A DNA stretch of 64,000 nucleotides from Pseudomonadota bacterium (GCA_021815805.1 JAKAZQ010000001.1:198998-262997); one strand, 5' to 3'. Shown: positions 7,251-16,918, counted from the stretch's first letter. The notes: generated from the letters alone by a model not told the origin. Numbers and translations: made by a program.

Positions 7251-9647
7251 TCAGTTGCGCACCGGCTTGCCGTTCTGCAGCAGGCTCATGATGCGTTCCT
7301 GGGTTTTCGGGTGTTCCAGCAGGCGGCAGAAGCGCTCGCGCTCCAGGCGCATCAGCCACGCCTCGTCGACCACCGTGCCGGCATCGACGTCGCCTCCGCA
7401 CACGACCTCGGCGATCATCTGGCCGAGCAGGTAGTCGTGCTCGGTGATCTGCGCGCCGTCGCGCATGTTGGCGAGCTGGCCGCGGATGGTGGCGATGGCG
7501 TTGCGCCCGGTCACCGTGACGCGCGCCGGCAGCGGCGCGCGCCAGCCGGCGTCGGCGAGCGCGCGCGCCTGCGCGATGGCCACGTGCAGCAGTTCGTCCT
7601 TGTGCAGCACGATCACGTCGTCATCCTGCAGGTAGCCCATGCGCCGTGCCTCGATCGCCGACTTGGACACCGCGGCGGTCGCCGGCTGCATGTACAGGCC
7701 CTTGAGGAACAGCATCGGATCGGCGTCCGCGCCGGCGGCCTGCGCCAGCTCGGCGGCGCGCCGCGCGATGTAGCTCAGGCCGCCGCCGCCCGGGATCAGC
7801 CCGACCCCGACCTCGACCAGGCCGATGTAGCTCTCCAGCGCGGCGACCCGCCGCGCCGCATGCACGGCCAGTTCGCAGCCGCCGCCCAGCGCCATGCCGC
7901 GGATCGCCGCGACCACCGGCACCTGGGCGTAGCGCAGGCGCAGCATCAGGTCCTGCAGCTTTTTCTCCTCGGGCTCGATGGCCTTGGCGCCGCCGCTCAT
8001 GAATGCCGGCAGCATGGCCTGCAGGTCGGCGCCGGCACTGAACGGCTCGCCCGTCTGCCAGACCACGAGCCCGCGGAAGGAGGACTCGGCCAGATCGGCG
8101 GCACGCTGCAGCCCGGCGACCACGCCCGGGCCGAGGGTGTTCATCTTGGTCTTGAAACTGGCGACCAGCACGTCGTCGGCGCCGGGGGCCGTCCACAGGC
8201 GGATGGACTCGTCCTCGAACACCGTGGCGCCGGCCTTGGCCGCGTCCGGTGCGGACTCGCCCAGCACGCTCTGGCCGAACAGCTGGCGCGACATCACCGG
8301 CAACTCGCGGCGCGGCTTGTAGCAGCCCTCGGCGGCCGACCAAGAGCCCTGCGCGGTATGCACCGCGTCGATGCTCTGCACCCAGTCCGGCAGTGGCGCC
8401 GCGCACAGCGTCTTGCCGGCGGCGATGTCCTCGGCGATCCAGCCGGCGATGCGCTTCCAGCCGGCGGCCTGCCAGGTCTCGAAGGGCCCCTCGTTCCAGC
8501 CGAAGCCCCAGCGGATGGCGAAATCGAGATCGCGCGCGTTGTCGGCGATCTGCCCCAGGTGCAGCGCGATGTAGTGCCAGACGTCGCGGAAGATGCTCCA
8601 CAGGAACTGCGCCTGCGGATGACTCGAGGCGCGCAGCAGTTCAAAGCGCTCGGGCGCCGGCTTTTTCAGCATGCGCGCGACGATCTCCTCGGCCTTGCCG
8701 CCGCCGGGCACGTAGTCGCCGCTCGCCGCATCGAGGCGCAGGATGTTCTTGCCCACCTTCTTGTAGAAGCCGGCTCCGCTTTTCTGGCCCAGCGCGCCGC
8801 GCTCGACGAGTTGCGCCAGCACCTTCGGCGTGGCGTACAGCGCGGCGAACGGATCCTGCTGCGGCGGCAGGGTGTCGCGCATGGTGCCGATGACATGCGC
8901 CATGGTGTCCAGCCCGACCACGTCGGCGGTGCGGAAGGTCGCGCTTTTCGCGCGCCCCAGCTTGGAGCCGGTCAGGTCGTCGACCACGTCGAAGCTCAGG
9001 CCGAACTGCTCGGCTTCGTGCATCACCGCGAGAATGGAAAACACCCCGACCCGGTTGGCGACGAAGTTCGGCGTGTCCAGCGCGCGCACCACGTTCTTGC
9101 CCAGCGTGGTGGTGAGGAAGGTCTCCAGGCGGTCGAGCACCTCGGGGCGCGTGGCCGCGGTCGGGATCAGCTCGACCAGCGGCATGTAGCGCGGCGGGTT
9201 GAAGAAATGCACGCCGCAGAAGCGCGCGCGCAACTCGGGGTCGAAGCCTTCGCCCAGGCGCGTGATCGACAGCCCCGAGGTGTTGGTGGCGAACAGCGCG
9301 TGCGGCGCCAGGTGCGGCGTGACCTTGCGGTACAGCTCGTGCTTCCAGTCCATGCGCTCGGCGATGGCCTCGATCACGAGGTCGCAGTCGCGCAGCAGCG
9401 CCAGGTCGTCGTCGTAGTTGGCGCAGCGGATCAGCGAGGCCTCGGCGGCCAGCCCGAGCGGCGCCGGGCTGAGCTTTTTCAGATTGGCCACGGCGCGCTC
9501 GGCGATGGCGTTCTTGCGCCCTTCCCTGGCCGCAAGGTCGAACAGCACGACGGGTACGCGCGCGTTGATGCAATGGGCGGCGATCTGCGCGCCCATGACG
9601 CCGGCGCCGAGCACGGCGACCTGACGAATCGGTTGGTTCTGGCTCAT
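7251..9647 (-). CDS. fadB: 3-hydroxyacyl-CoA dehydrogenase / enoyl-CoA hydratase bifunctional protein (FadN-like order)
   Basis: A 798-residue bifunctional beta-oxidation enzyme. The N-terminal Rossmann domain (VLGAGVMGAQIAAH, residue 11 on) and the motif GVHFFNPPRYMPLVELIP form the NAD-dependent 3-hydroxyacyl-CoA dehydrogenase. The C-terminal domain carries crotonase motifs GMALGGGCELAVHAA and IGLVEVGVGLIPGGGG, including both conserved acidic positions. This dehydrogenase-first order is that of FadN-type proteins rather than E. coli FadB. It is encoded between the acyl-CoA dehydrogenase (100 bases) and the thiolase (25 bases) on the same strand. Confidence 0.92.
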   Translation of the reverse strand: MSQNQPIRQVAVLGAGVMGAQIAAHCINARVPVVLFDLAAREGRKNAIAERAVANLKKLSPAPLGLAAEASLIRCANYDDDLALLRDCDLVIEAIAERMDWKHELYRKVTPHLAPHALFATNTSGLSITRLGEGFDPELRARFCGVHFFNPPRYMPLVELIPTAATRPEVLDRLETFLTTTLGKNVVRALDTPNFVANRVGVFSILAVMHEAEQFGLSFDVVDDLTGSKLGRAKSATFRTADVVGLDTMAHVIGTMRDTLPPQQDPFAALYATPKVLAQLVERGALGQKSGAGFYKKVGKNILRLDAASGDYVPGGGKAEEIVARMLKKPAPERFELLRASSHPQAQFLWSIFRDVWHYIALHLGQIADNARDLDFAIRWGFGWNEGPFETWQAAGWKRIAGWIAEDIAAGKTLCAAPLPDWVQSIDAVHTAQGSWSAAEGCYKPRRELPVMSRQLFGQSVLGESAPDAAKAGATVFEDESIRLWTAPGADDVLVASFKTKMNTLGPGVVAGLQRAADLAESSFRGLVVWQTGEPFSAGADLQAMLPAFMSGGAKAIEPEEKKLQDLMLRLRYAQVPVVAAIRGMALGGGCELAVHAARRVAALESYIGLVEVGVGLIPGGGGLSYIARRAAELAQAAGADADPMLFLKGLYMQPATAAVSKSAIEARRMGYLQDDDVIVLHKDELLHVAIAQARALADAGWRAPLPARVTVTGRNAIATIRGQLANMRDGAQITEHDYLLGQMIAEVVCGGDVDAGTVVDEAWLMRLERERFCRLLEHPKTQERIMSLLQNGKPVRN

Positions 9648-9747
9648 GGTGCGGGGGCCCGCGCAGCGGGCGGTGGGGGGTGGGTGGGTTGCGAAGGAAG
9701 CTTGCGAAGGGATGGCGAAACCGCTGGCGATGCGCCGGCGCCGCGCC

Positions 9748-11544
9748 TCAGGCGAACACGGCGTCGGTGTCCATCAGCGCCGCCGCGCCACTGCGCGCCT
9801 GGCGGATGGCCATCGCCGTCTCCGGCAGCAGGCGCGCGAAGTAGAAACGCGCCGTCTGCAGCTTGGCCTGGTAGAACGCTTCGGTCGAGCCGGCGGCGAT
9901 CTTGTCCTGCGCCACCTTGGCCATGCGCGCGAAGGCGTAGGCGTAGACGAGATGGCCGAGCACGCGCAGGTACGGCGTGGCCGCCGCGCCGACCTGCTCG
10001 CGGTCGGTCATGGCCTTCATGCCCAGTTCCATGGTGAGTTTCTGCACCTTCTCGGCCAGGTCCGCCAGGGGATTGACGAATTCCTGCATGGATTCGACGA
10101 CGCCCTGCTCCTCGACGAAGTCTCGCACGATGCGCCCGAACTTCTTCAACCTGGCGCCGCCGTCCATCAGCACCTTGCGCCCGATCAGATCCAGCGCCTG
10201 GATGGTGTTGGTGCCTTCGTAGATCAGGTTGATGCGCGCATCGCGCACGTACTGCTCCATGCCCCATTCGCGGATGTAGCCGTGCCCGCCGAACACCTGC
10301 AGGCACTCGTTCACCGCGGCGAAGCCGTTGTCGCTGATGAACGCCTTCACGATGGGCGTGAGCAGGGCGACCAGGTCGTCGGCGTCCTTGCGCATGTCGG
10401 CGTCGGGGTGCTGCTGCGCCTGGTCGAGCATCAGCGCCACCCAGTAGGCGAGAAAGCGTCCGCCTTCGGCCCAGGCGCGCGCCGTCAGCAGCATGCGCCG
10501 CACGTCCGGGTGCACGAGAATCGGGTCGGCCGCCTGCTGCGGCGCCTTCGGGCCGCTCAGCGAGCGCATCTGCTGGCGCTCGCGCGCGTAGGCCAGCGCG
10601 TTCTGGTAGGCGACCTCGGTCAGGCCCAGCGACTGCAGGCCCACGCCGAGGCGCGCGCCGTTCATCATCACGAACATCGCCGCCAGCCCCTTGTTGGGCT
10701 CGCCGACCAGCCAGCCGCGCGCGCCGTCGAGGGTCATCTGGCAGGTGGCGTTGCCATGGATGCCCATCTTGTGCTCGATGCCCGAACAGAAGATGCCGTT
10801 GCGCTCGCCGGGCCGGCCCGCGGCGTCCGGCAGGAACTTGGGCACGACGAACAGCGAGATGCCCTTCGAGCCCTCCGGAGCGTCCGGCAGCTTGGCGAGC
10901 ACCATGTGCACGATGTTCTCGGCGAGGTCGTGCTCGCCGCTGGAAATGAAGATCTTCTGCCCCGACAGCAGGTACGAATCATCGCCCTGCGGCAGCGCGC
11001 GGGTGCGGATCAGGCCGAGGTCGGTGCCGCAGTGCGGCTCGGTCAGGCACATGGTGCCGGTCCACTGGCCGCTGGCCAGCTGCGGCATGTACAGCTCCTT
11101 CTGCGCCTGGCTGCCGTGGGCGCCGAGCAGTTCCGCGACCCCCTGGGTCAGCCCGGGGTACATGGTCCACGCCTGGTTCGCGCCGTTTTCCATTTCGTGC
11201 ACCGCGCTGCCCACCAGGTGCGGCAGGCCCTGGCCGCCGTATTCCGGCGCCGCGGTGAGCAGCGGCCAGCCGGCCTCCACATACTGCTGCCAGGCCTGGC
11301 GATAACCGGTCGGGGTGGTCACGGCATGCGTGTCGGGATCGAAGCGGCAGCCCTCGGCGTCACCGCCCAGATTCAGCGGAAACAGCACCTCGGCGCAGAA
11401 CTTGCCGGCCTCCTCGCAGACCTGGTCGAGCAGTTCGGCGTCGAGGTCGGCGTGCGCCGGCAACTCGCGCAGGGCCGGCACGACGTCCAGCACCTCGTGC
11501 ATCACGAACTGCATGTCCCGCAGCGGCGGCGTGTAGCTGGGCAT
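9748..11544 (-). CDS. Acyl-CoA dehydrogenase (about 600-aa type with extra C-terminal domain)
   Basis: A 598-residue flavoprotein catalysing the first oxidation of acyl-CoA. FAD and substrate motifs are MCLTEPHCGTDLGLIRTRA (about residue 160) and GQKIFISSGEHDLAENIVHM. The catalytic glutamate lies in INLIYEGTNTIQALDLIGRK (about 440). The extra C-terminal region of about 130 residues marks the long-form subfamily common in proteobacterial fad clusters. The start at 11544 (MPSYTPPLRDMQF) matches the conserved family N-terminus. It follows the TetR gene by 53 bases, indicating co-transcription with its probable regulator. Confidence 0.92.
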   Translation of the reverse strand: MPSYTPPLRDMQFVMHEVLDVVPALRELPAHADLDAELLDQVCEEAGKFCAEVLFPLNLGGDAEGCRFDPDTHAVTTPTGYRQAWQQYVEAGWPLLTAAPEYGGQGLPHLVGSAVHEMENGANQAWTMYPGLTQGVAELLGAHGSQAQKELYMPQLASGQWTGTMCLTEPHCGTDLGLIRTRALPQGDDSYLLSGQKIFISSGEHDLAENIVHMVLAKLPDAPEGSKGISLFVVPKFLPDAAGRPGERNGIFCSGIEHKMGIHGNATCQMTLDGARGWLVGEPNKGLAAMFVMMNGARLGVGLQSLGLTEVAYQNALAYARERQQMRSLSGPKAPQQAADPILVHPDVRRMLLTARAWAEGGRFLAYWVALMLDQAQQHPDADMRKDADDLVALLTPIVKAFISDNGFAAVNECLQVFGGHGYIREWGMEQYVRDARINLIYEGTNTIQALDLIGRKVLMDGGARLKKFGRIVRDFVEEQGVVESMQEFVNPLADLAEKVQKLTMELGMKAMTDREQVGAAATPYLRVLGHLVYAYAFARMAKVAQDKIAAGSTEAFYQAKLQTARFYFARLLPETAMAIRQARSGAAALMDTDAVFA

Positions 11545-11597
11545 GGGCAATCTCCTGGAATGGGCAAGGGGTGGAGGGGCGTCGCCGGCTCGGCGCG

Positions 11598-12287
11598 TCA
11601 GTCGCTCTGGTCGCAAAGCTCGCGCAACAGCTCGGCGCCCGGCTTGGTGGTCCAGGCGTCGAGCACCCGTCGATAGGCGCGGCGCGCCATCAGCGGGCAA
11701 TCGGGAATCTGCAGCAGGCGCGCGTCGTGGTGCAGGGCGAGGATCAGCCCGTGCAACTCGAACAGCACCTGCTGCGAGGGGGTCTCGGCGCGCAGGTGTC
11801 CGGCCTGCACGGCTTGCTCGATGGCGCGACGCAGCGCGTCGTGCCACGTCTGCACCATCAGCACGAGGGCGTCGCGCACCGGGCCCGGCCGGTCGTCGAA
11901 CTCGACCGCTCCCGAGATGTAGATGCACCCGCTTTCGACCTCGCGACTGATCTGCTGCACCCAGCGGTGGAACATCGCGTGCAGGCGCGCCAGCCCGCGC
12001 GGCTCGGCCAGCGCCGGATAGAACACCTCGCCCTCGAACATCTCGTGGTAGTGGCGGATGACCGAGATCTGCAGTTCCTCGCGCGAGCCGAAATGCGCGA
12101 ACACGCCGGACTTGCTCATGTGCATGCGATCCGCCAGCACACCGATCGACAGGCCTTCGAGCCCGATGCGCCCGGCCATCTGCAGCGCGCAGTCGAGAAT
12201 CGCCAGGCGCGTCTGTCGGCCCTTGCCGGAGCTTTCCCCGGCGACGGCGACGGACTCGGGTTGGAATGCGGTGGACTTGCGGGACAT
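11598..12287 (-). CDS. TetR/AcrR family regulator of the beta-oxidation operon
   Basis: A 229-residue TetR-type repressor. The N-terminal helix-turn-helix spans about residues 25-70, with LSIGVLADRMHMSKSGVFAHF as its core. The C-terminal ligand domain probably senses an acyl-CoA (inference). The ATG at 12287 gives MSRKSTAFQPES, and an upstream extension would run across the candidate operator. It is the first gene of the operon TetR / acyl-CoA dehydrogenase / dehydrogenase-hydratase / thiolase / hydratase. Its place and type recall FadP-like fatty-acid regulators of betaproteobacteria, but that assignment is by analogy. Confidence 0.87.
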   Translation of the reverse strand: MSRKSTAFQPESVAVAGESSGKGRQTRLAILDCALQMAGRIGLEGLSIGVLADRMHMSKSGVFAHFGSREELQISVIRHYHEMFEGEVFYPALAEPRGLARLHAMFHRWVQQISREVESGCIYISGAVEFDDRPGPVRDALVLMVQTWHDALRRAIEQAVQAGHLRAETPSQQVLFELHGLILALHHDARLLQIPDCPLMARRAYRRVLDAWTTKPGAELLRELCDQSD

Positions 12288-12336
12288 CGACGCGAAGGCT
12301 GGGGCGAAGGCAGCGTCACGCGCCGCCCGAAATAAA

Positions 12337-12348
12337 ACGAACGGTCGT
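12337..12348. promoter_or_regulatory. Candidate TetR operator upstream of the beta-oxidation operon
   Basis: ACGA-ACGG-TCGT is an inverted repeat (4-bp arms, 4-bp centre) set in an AT-richer patch (AATAAAACGAACGGTCGTAC), 50 bases before the TetR start codon. The position suits an autoregulated promoter of the fad operon. The binding protein is inferred from adjacency. Confidence 0.5.
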
Positions 12349-12425
12349 ACTATTTCTGAATTCGGCGCGTTTGTCAACAGTCGGCATCGCGGCGCGGCGC
12401 GGCGCGGCGCCGCACCGCCGCCGCG

Positions 12426-13052
12426 TCAGCCCAGCAGCGCCAGCAGCGCGCCGTCGTCGCCCGGGCGCGGCGCCGACGCGGCAGCGCCGCAACGCAGCGC
12501 CAGGCCGCCGCGCGCGTAGGTCAGCAGCCAGCGCGCGCGCTCCGCCGGCTCGAAGCCGTTGGCCACCTCGCCCTGCTGCTGCGCCAGGCGCAGGCTCTGG
12601 CGCACCGAGGCCTCGAAGCGCAGCAGCAGGCGCTGCACGCGCTCGCGCAGGCGCGCGTGCTCGCCCACCAGCGCCTCGCCGGTCAGCACCCGGCACAGCC
12701 CAGGGTTGCGCTCGCCGAACGCCAGCAGCGCCTGCAGCATGCGCGCTGCCTGCGCCAGCCCGGCCGTCTGCTGGGACTCGATCTGCGCGACCAGGCCGAA
12801 CAGGCTGGCCTCGATGAAATCGATCAACGCCTCGAACATCTGCGCCTTGCTCGCGAAATGCCGATACAGCGCGGCCTCCGAGACCTGCAGACGCGCGGCC
12901 AGCGCGGCCGTGGTCACGCGTTCGGCGGCGCCCTCCTCGAGCATGCCGGCCAGGCACTGCAGGATCTGCTCGCGCCGGCGTCCGGGCGCCGGACGCCGAC
13001 GCGCGACCGGGCGGGATTCGGAGGGCTTGGTGACATCGTCGGCGTCAGACAT
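12426..13052 (-). CDS. slmA: Nucleoid occlusion factor SlmA (TetR family)
   Basis: A 208-residue TetR-fold protein with an N-terminal helix-turn-helix (VTTAALAARLQVSEAALYRHF, about residues 46-66) and the stretch SKAQMFEALIDFIEASLF typical of SlmA. SlmA binds specific chromosomal sites and blocks FtsZ assembly over the nucleoid. The family is supported by the neighbourhood: in Burkholderiales slmA sits next to the pyrimidine 5'-nucleotidase and argB genes, as here. It is 46 bases downstream of the nucleotidase gene on the same strand. The C-terminus ends in a short Ala/Arg-rich tail. Confidence 0.82.
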   Translation of the reverse strand: MSDADDVTKPSESRPVARRRPAPGRRREQILQCLAGMLEEGAAERVTTAALAARLQVSEAALYRHFASKAQMFEALIDFIEASLFGLVAQIESQQTAGLAQAARMLQALLAFGERNPGLCRVLTGEALVGEHARLRERVQRLLLRFEASVRQSLRLAQQQGEVANGFEPAERARWLLTYARGGLALRCGAAASAPRPGDDGALLALLG

Positions 13053-13098
13053 GGCCCGCCGATTCTCTCACGAGCGGGCCAGCTGCCTTGCCGAGCCT

Positions 13099-13863
13099 TC
13101 AACGGCGCGCACCCGGACGTACCAGGCGCGGCAGGTGCCACAGGCTGGCGGTGCGCGCGCTGACGTAGCAGGGGCGCCCGTGACGCCGGCGCAGCTGCGG
13201 GTGCAGCGCCGGCGCCGACTGACGGCGCGCGGCGCGCTGCGCGTAGCGCGTGAACCAGACGCCACGCAGGCCCAGCGCGCGCGCCGTGCGCAAATGCCCC
13301 AGGGTGTCCTCGACCAGCACGCACTGCGCGGCGCGCAGGCCGAGTCGACGCAGCACGTGGCGCAGCATGCGCGCATCGGGCTTCGGGCGCAGCTGCCCGA
13401 ACTGGAGCATGTCCTCGATGGCGATGACGCCGTCGAATTCACGCAGCATGCCGAATGCGCCGAGCACGCGCAGGGCGTAGGCGCGCGGCGCGTTGGTGAG
13501 TACGTACTTGCGCCCGGGCAGGCGACGCAGCGCGGCGCGCTGGCCGGCGTCGGCGCGCAGCAGGCGCGCCAGGTCGGAGAAGCGATGGGTCTCGGCGAGG
13601 AAATGCTCGGCGCGCACGCCATGCTCGTGCATGAGCCCGAGCAGCGTGGCGCCGTAGCGCCGCCAGAATTGCAGGCGCAGTTCGTCGGCGCGGCTCGCGT
13701 CGACCCCGAGGTGGCGCTGGATGTAGGCGCTCATCTCGGCGTTCATGCGCGGAAACACCCGCCACGACGCGTCGTGCAGGGTGTCGTCCATGTCGAACAG
13801 CCACGCCGTGGGCCGCGCCACGGGCGCGCCGCGGTCGGCGCGATCGGCGTGCCGCGCGGACAT
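13099..13863 (-). CDS. HAD-family pyrimidine 5'-nucleotidase
   Basis: A 254-residue HAD-superfamily hydrolase of the Sdt1/pyrimidine 5'-nucleotidase group. Motif I is WLFDMDDTLHDAS (nucleophile Asp at about residue 24), motif II is VLTNAP (about 122), the motif III lysine is in RPKPDARML (about 160), and motif IV is LVEDTLGHL (about 184). It probably removes phosphate from pyrimidine nucleoside monophosphates. The last 45 residues are basic and not conserved. The gene starts 7 bases after argB and precedes slmA, forming the usual argB / nucleotidase / slmA order. Confidence 0.86.
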   Translation of the reverse strand: MSARHADRADRGAPVARPTAWLFDMDDTLHDASWRVFPRMNAEMSAYIQRHLGVDASRADELRLQFWRRYGATLLGLMHEHGVRAEHFLAETHRFSDLARLLRADAGQRAALRRLPGRKYVLTNAPRAYALRVLGAFGMLREFDGVIAIEDMLQFGQLRPKPDARMLRHVLRRLGLRAAQCVLVEDTLGHLRTARALGLRGVWFTRYAQRAARRQSAPALHPQLRRRHGRPCYVSARTASLWHLPRLVRPGARR

Positions 13864-13870
13864 GGCCGGC

Positions 13871-14776
13871 TCAGTGCGAGCGGATCATCGTGCCGAACGC
13901 CTGTTCGGTGAGGATCTCGAGCAGCATGGCGTGCGGGATGCGCCCGTCGACGATGTGCACCGAATTGACGCCCGAGCGCGCGGCCTCGAGCGCCGACGAG
14001 ATTTTCGGCAGCATGCCGCCGGAGATGCTGCCGTCGGCGAACATCTCGTCGATCTCGCGCGCCGTCAGGTCGGTCAGCAATTCACCCGCCTTGTTCAGCA
14101 CGCCCGGGGTGTTGGTCAGCAGTACCAGCTTTTCCGCCTTGAGCACCTCGGCCAGCTTGCCGGCGACGACGTCGGCGTTGATGTTGTAGTTCTCGTTGTC
14201 GGCGCCGAAGCCGAGCGGCGAGATCACCGGGATGAACTGGTCGTCCTGCAGCGCCTTCACGACGGCCGGATCGATGGCCTCGATCTCGCCCACCTGGCCG
14301 ACGTCATGCTCGACTTCGGGGTTTTCGCGGTCGCGCATGCGCAGCTTGCGCGCGCGGATCATGCCGCCGTCGCGCCCGGTCAGGCCGACGGCCTTGCCTC
14401 CGGCGAAATTGATCAGCCCGACGATGTCCTGCTGCACCTGTCCGGCGAGCACCCACTCGACCACTTCCATGGTTTCGGCGTCGGTCACGCGCATGCCCTG
14501 GATGAAGGTGCCCTTCTTGCCGACCTTGGCCAGTGCCTCGTCGATCTGCGGGCCGCCGCCGTGCACCACCACCGGGTTCATGCCGACCAGCTTGAGCAGT
14601 ACCACGTCCTCGGCGAAGTCCTGCTGCAGCGCCGGATCGGTCATGGCGTTGCCGCCATACTTGATGACCAGGGTCTTGCCATGGAACTTGCGGATGTACG
14701 GCAGCGCCTCGGCGAGGATCTCGGCCTTGTCGCGCGGGGAGATGTGAGCCAGGTCGGGTACGACGGGTTGGGTCAT
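13871..14776 (-). CDS. argB: Acetylglutamate kinase
   Basis: A 301-residue amino-acid kinase, the second step of arginine biosynthesis (ATP-dependent phosphorylation of N-acetylglutamate). Motifs are [10 protein letters not shown] (phosphate-binding lysine and glycines, about residue 33), [11 protein letters not shown] (about 68), [12 protein letters not shown], and [20 protein letters not shown] for the ATP site. The ATG at 14776 ([17 protein letters not shown]) gives the normal length. Longer frames upstream lack homology character. It is divergent from the DUF1345 gene and leads the unit continuing into the nucleotidase and slmA. Confidence 0.96.
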   Translation of the reverse strand: MTQPVVPDLAHISPRDKAEILAEALPYIRKFHGKTLVIKYGGNAMTDPALQQDFAEDVVLLKLVGMNPVVVHGGGPQIDEALAKVGKKGTFIQGMRVTDAETMEVVEWVLAGQVQQDIVGLINFAGGKAVGLTGRDGGMIRARKLRMRDRENPEVEHDVGQVGEIEAIDPAVVKALQDDQFIPVISPLGFGADNENYNINADVVAGKLAEVLKAEKLVLLTNTPGVLNKAGELLTDLTAREIDEMFADGSISGGMLPKISSALEAARSGVNSVHIVDGRIPHAMLLEILTEQAFGTMIRSH

Positions 14777-14922
14777 GGCGGCAACGGATGACGGGCGGGC
14801 GGTAGGCTTGGCGCAACGCGCGGCCGCGGTGGCCGGGCGCGCGCTGCTCGATTCTAGGGACAACCCGCAGCCGCGGCATGCGTAAACTCGGCGGTCATCG
14901 CAGGATCCACGATCGCCCGCCC

Positions 14923-15573
14923 ATGCCGCTGCGCCGCTCCCGACTGTTGCAGAACGTGCTGCTGCACCCGCGCCTGAGCGCCTCGATGGTGCTCGCCGCC
15001 GTGCTGGGCGGCGCGCTGCAGGCTCGCCTCGGAGCCGCCCGCGCCGTGCTGCTCGGCTTCGACATCGGCAGCGCCGCGTACCTCGGCTCGATCGCCTGGA
15101 TGATGAGTCACAGCGCGCCGCAGGCGCTGGCTCGGCGCGCCGAGCGCCAGATGCACGCACGCTGGTCGGTGCCGGTGTTCTCGGCGCTGGTCTCGGGGGT
15201 GGTGCTGCTGGCGCTGCGCCTGGAGCTTCACCCGGGGCATGCGGGACACGCCGGCGACGTGCCGCTGGCGGCCGCCAGCATCGTGCTGTCCTGGCTGTTC
15301 TTCAGCGTCGTGTTCGCGCAGGCCTACGCCCACGCGGACCATCTGGAACGCGCCGCGGGCCGTCCGTGCCTGCGTTTTCCGGGCGAAGACCAGCCCGACT
15401 ACTGGGACTACCTGTATTTCTCGGTGGTGCTGAGCATGACCTTCCAGACCTCCGACGTGAACATCGAAGGGCGCAACCTTCGGCACATCGTGCTGCTGCA
15501 CAGCGTCACGGCCTTTTTCTTCAATGTGTTCATCCTCGCGTTGACCGTCAACGTCGTCGCCGGCGCGCTCTGA
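14923..15573 (+). CDS. DUF1345 integral membrane protein
   Basis: A 216-residue protein with about five membrane segments. It has the DUF1345 hallmarks: [16 protein letters not shown] near residue 46, and the conserved C-terminal block [20 protein letters not shown] followed by [19 protein letters not shown]. The function is unknown. The ATG at 14923 is preferred over an upstream frame start because the basic [10 protein letters not shown] precedes the first hydrophobic stretch. It is divergent from argB (146 bases). Confidence 0.85.
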   Translation: MPLRRSRLLQNVLLHPRLSASMVLAAVLGGALQARLGAARAVLLGFDIGSAAYLGSIAWMMSHSAPQALARRAERQMHARWSVPVFSALVSGVVLLALRLELHPGHAGHAGDVPLAAASIVLSWLFFSVVFAQAYAHADHLERAAGRPCLRFPGEDQPDYWDYLYFSVVLSMTFQTSDVNIEGRNLRHIVLLHSVTAFFFNVFILALTVNVVAGAL

Positions 15574-15697
15574 ACGAGCCTGCCCTTGCGCCCGCGGCGG
15601 GCATAGCGTTGCTGACATCCGTCAAGGACATGCCGCAACGCGCTTCCTAGGCTGTGTGCGAACTGTCCTGGTGACACGGCACACGAGCGAGCGGAGC

Positions 15698-16438
15698 ATG
15701 TCCGTCCCCTTCCTTCGAGTTCCCGCGCATGCGCTGGCGCGCGACCCCGGCGTGCCCCGCTTCGCCGATCGTCGCGCCGCCGGGCGCGCACTCGCGCAGC
15801 GCCTGCGCGACCTCGCCGACGTACCCGATCTGCTGGTGCTCGGGCTGCCGCGCGGTGGCGTGCCGGTGGCCTACGAGATCGCGCGCGCACTGCACGCCGA
15901 ACTCGACGTGCTGGTGGTGCGCAAGCTGGGGGTACCGGGCCAGCCCGAACTGGCGATGGGTGCGATCGGCCCGGGCGGCGTGGCCGCGCTCAACGAACGG
16001 GTCATCGCCGAGGCGGCGGTGGCCGCGTCGGCGCTGCAGCAGGCTCGCGCCAGCGAGCAGCACGAACTGGAACGGCGCGAACGCGCCTATCGCGCGGGCC
16101 TCCCGCCGCTGCGCCTGCGCGGGCGCACCGTGATCGTGGTCGACGACGGACTCGCCACCGGCGCCACGATGCGCGCCGCGCTCGCCGTGCTGCGCGGCGC
16201 GGGCCCGGCGCGCATCGTCGTCGCGCTGCCGGTGGCTCCGCCCGATGCGGCGCAGATGCTGCTGCTCGACGCGCCCGACCTCGTGGTCGTCGCCCAGCCC
16301 AGGAACTTCGACGCCGTCGGACGTTTCTATGCAGATTTCGGGCAGACCGACGACGACGAGGTTCGCGGCCTGCTGGCGCGGGCGCGCGCCGGGGCCGGCG
16401 CCAGCCGGCTCGGAACGCGCCGTGCCGCTCACCCCTGA
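15698..16438 (+). CDS. Phosphoribosyltransferase-fold protein
   Basis: A 246-residue protein with a type I phosphoribosyltransferase fold. The PRPP loop is VIVVDDGLATGATM (about residue 146), and the pre-loop LVLGLPRGGVPVAYEIA (about 47) is typical of the 'phosphoribosyltransferase family' often encoded with stress proteins. Substrate unknown. GCGGAG at 15691-15696 serves as ribosome binding site for the ATG at 15698. The CBS-domain gene follows after 15 bases, and with CBS, cyclopropane synthase, Hsp20 and universal stress protein genes downstream it looks like part of a general stress group. Confidence 0.85.
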   Translation: MSVPFLRVPAHALARDPGVPRFADRRAAGRALAQRLRDLADVPDLLVLGLPRGGVPVAYEIARALHAELDVLVVRKLGVPGQPELAMGAIGPGGVAALNERVIAEAAVAASALQQARASEQHELERRERAYRAGLPPLRLRGRTVIVVDDGLATGATMRAALAVLRGAGPARIVVALPVAPPDAAQMLLLDAPDLVVVAQPRNFDAVGRFYADFGQTDDDEVRGLLARARAGAGASRLGTRRAAHP

Positions 16439-16453
16439 TCATCGGAGAACGCC

Positions 16454-16918
16454 ATGAAAGTACAGGACATCTTCACCCGCGGCACCGTGCACATCCCGCA
16501 GCACCGCAGCCTGCAGGAGGCGGCGCAGCAGATGCACCAGCAACATGTCGGCGCCCTCATCGTCACCGACGGCGACGGCTCGCAACGCCTGCTGGGCATC
16601 GTCACCGATCGCGACATGGTGCTCAAGGCGGTGGCCCTCGGCGCGTCGCCGCGCGACACCGCGGTAGGCGATGTCATGACCCGCGGCGTAGCGACCATCG
16701 CCGAGGACGACGACGTGATCGAGGCGATGCAGACCATGTTCAGCCACGGCGTGCGCCGACTCGCCGTCACGGACGCCGCCGACGCGGTGGTCGGCGTGGT
16801 CTCGCTCGACGACATGATCGAGGCCCTGGTGCGCGACTGGGTGCTGCTCGCCAGCGTGCTGCGCAGCGGCCAGCAGCGCGAGCGCTCGGGCAGCGTGCAG
16901 TCGCGCCTGCATCCCTGA
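16454..16918 (+). CDS. CBS domain-containing protein
   Basis: A 154-residue protein made almost entirely of a tandem pair of CBS domains (a Bateman module): VQDIFTRGTVHIPQHRSLQE for the first, and VGDVMTRGVATIAEDDDVIE for the second (about residue 73). Such stand-alone modules bind adenine nucleotides and regulate partners. No effector domain is present. It lies 15 bases after the phosphoribosyltransferase gene on the same strand. The next 589 bases have no gene. Confidence 0.9.
   Translation: MKVQDIFTRGTVHIPQHRSLQEAAQQMHQQHVGALIVTDGDGSQRLLGIVTDRDMVLKAVALGASPRDTAVGDVMTRGVATIAEDDDVIEAMQTMFSHGVRRLAVTDAADAVVGVVSLDDMIEALVRDWVLLASVLRSGQQRERSGSVQSRLHP

Noticed and set aside
7218-10037. A very long plus-strand open frame (over 900 codons) opposite the fad genes
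   Set aside because: It is antisense to two clearly conserved enzymes, has a biased Arg/Gln/His/Gly composition and no domain. It is a by-product of high GC with few stop codons.
12388-12425. GCGGC tandem units upstream of slmA as a functional repeat
   Set aside because: Short GC-only simple sequence is expected by chance at this base composition.
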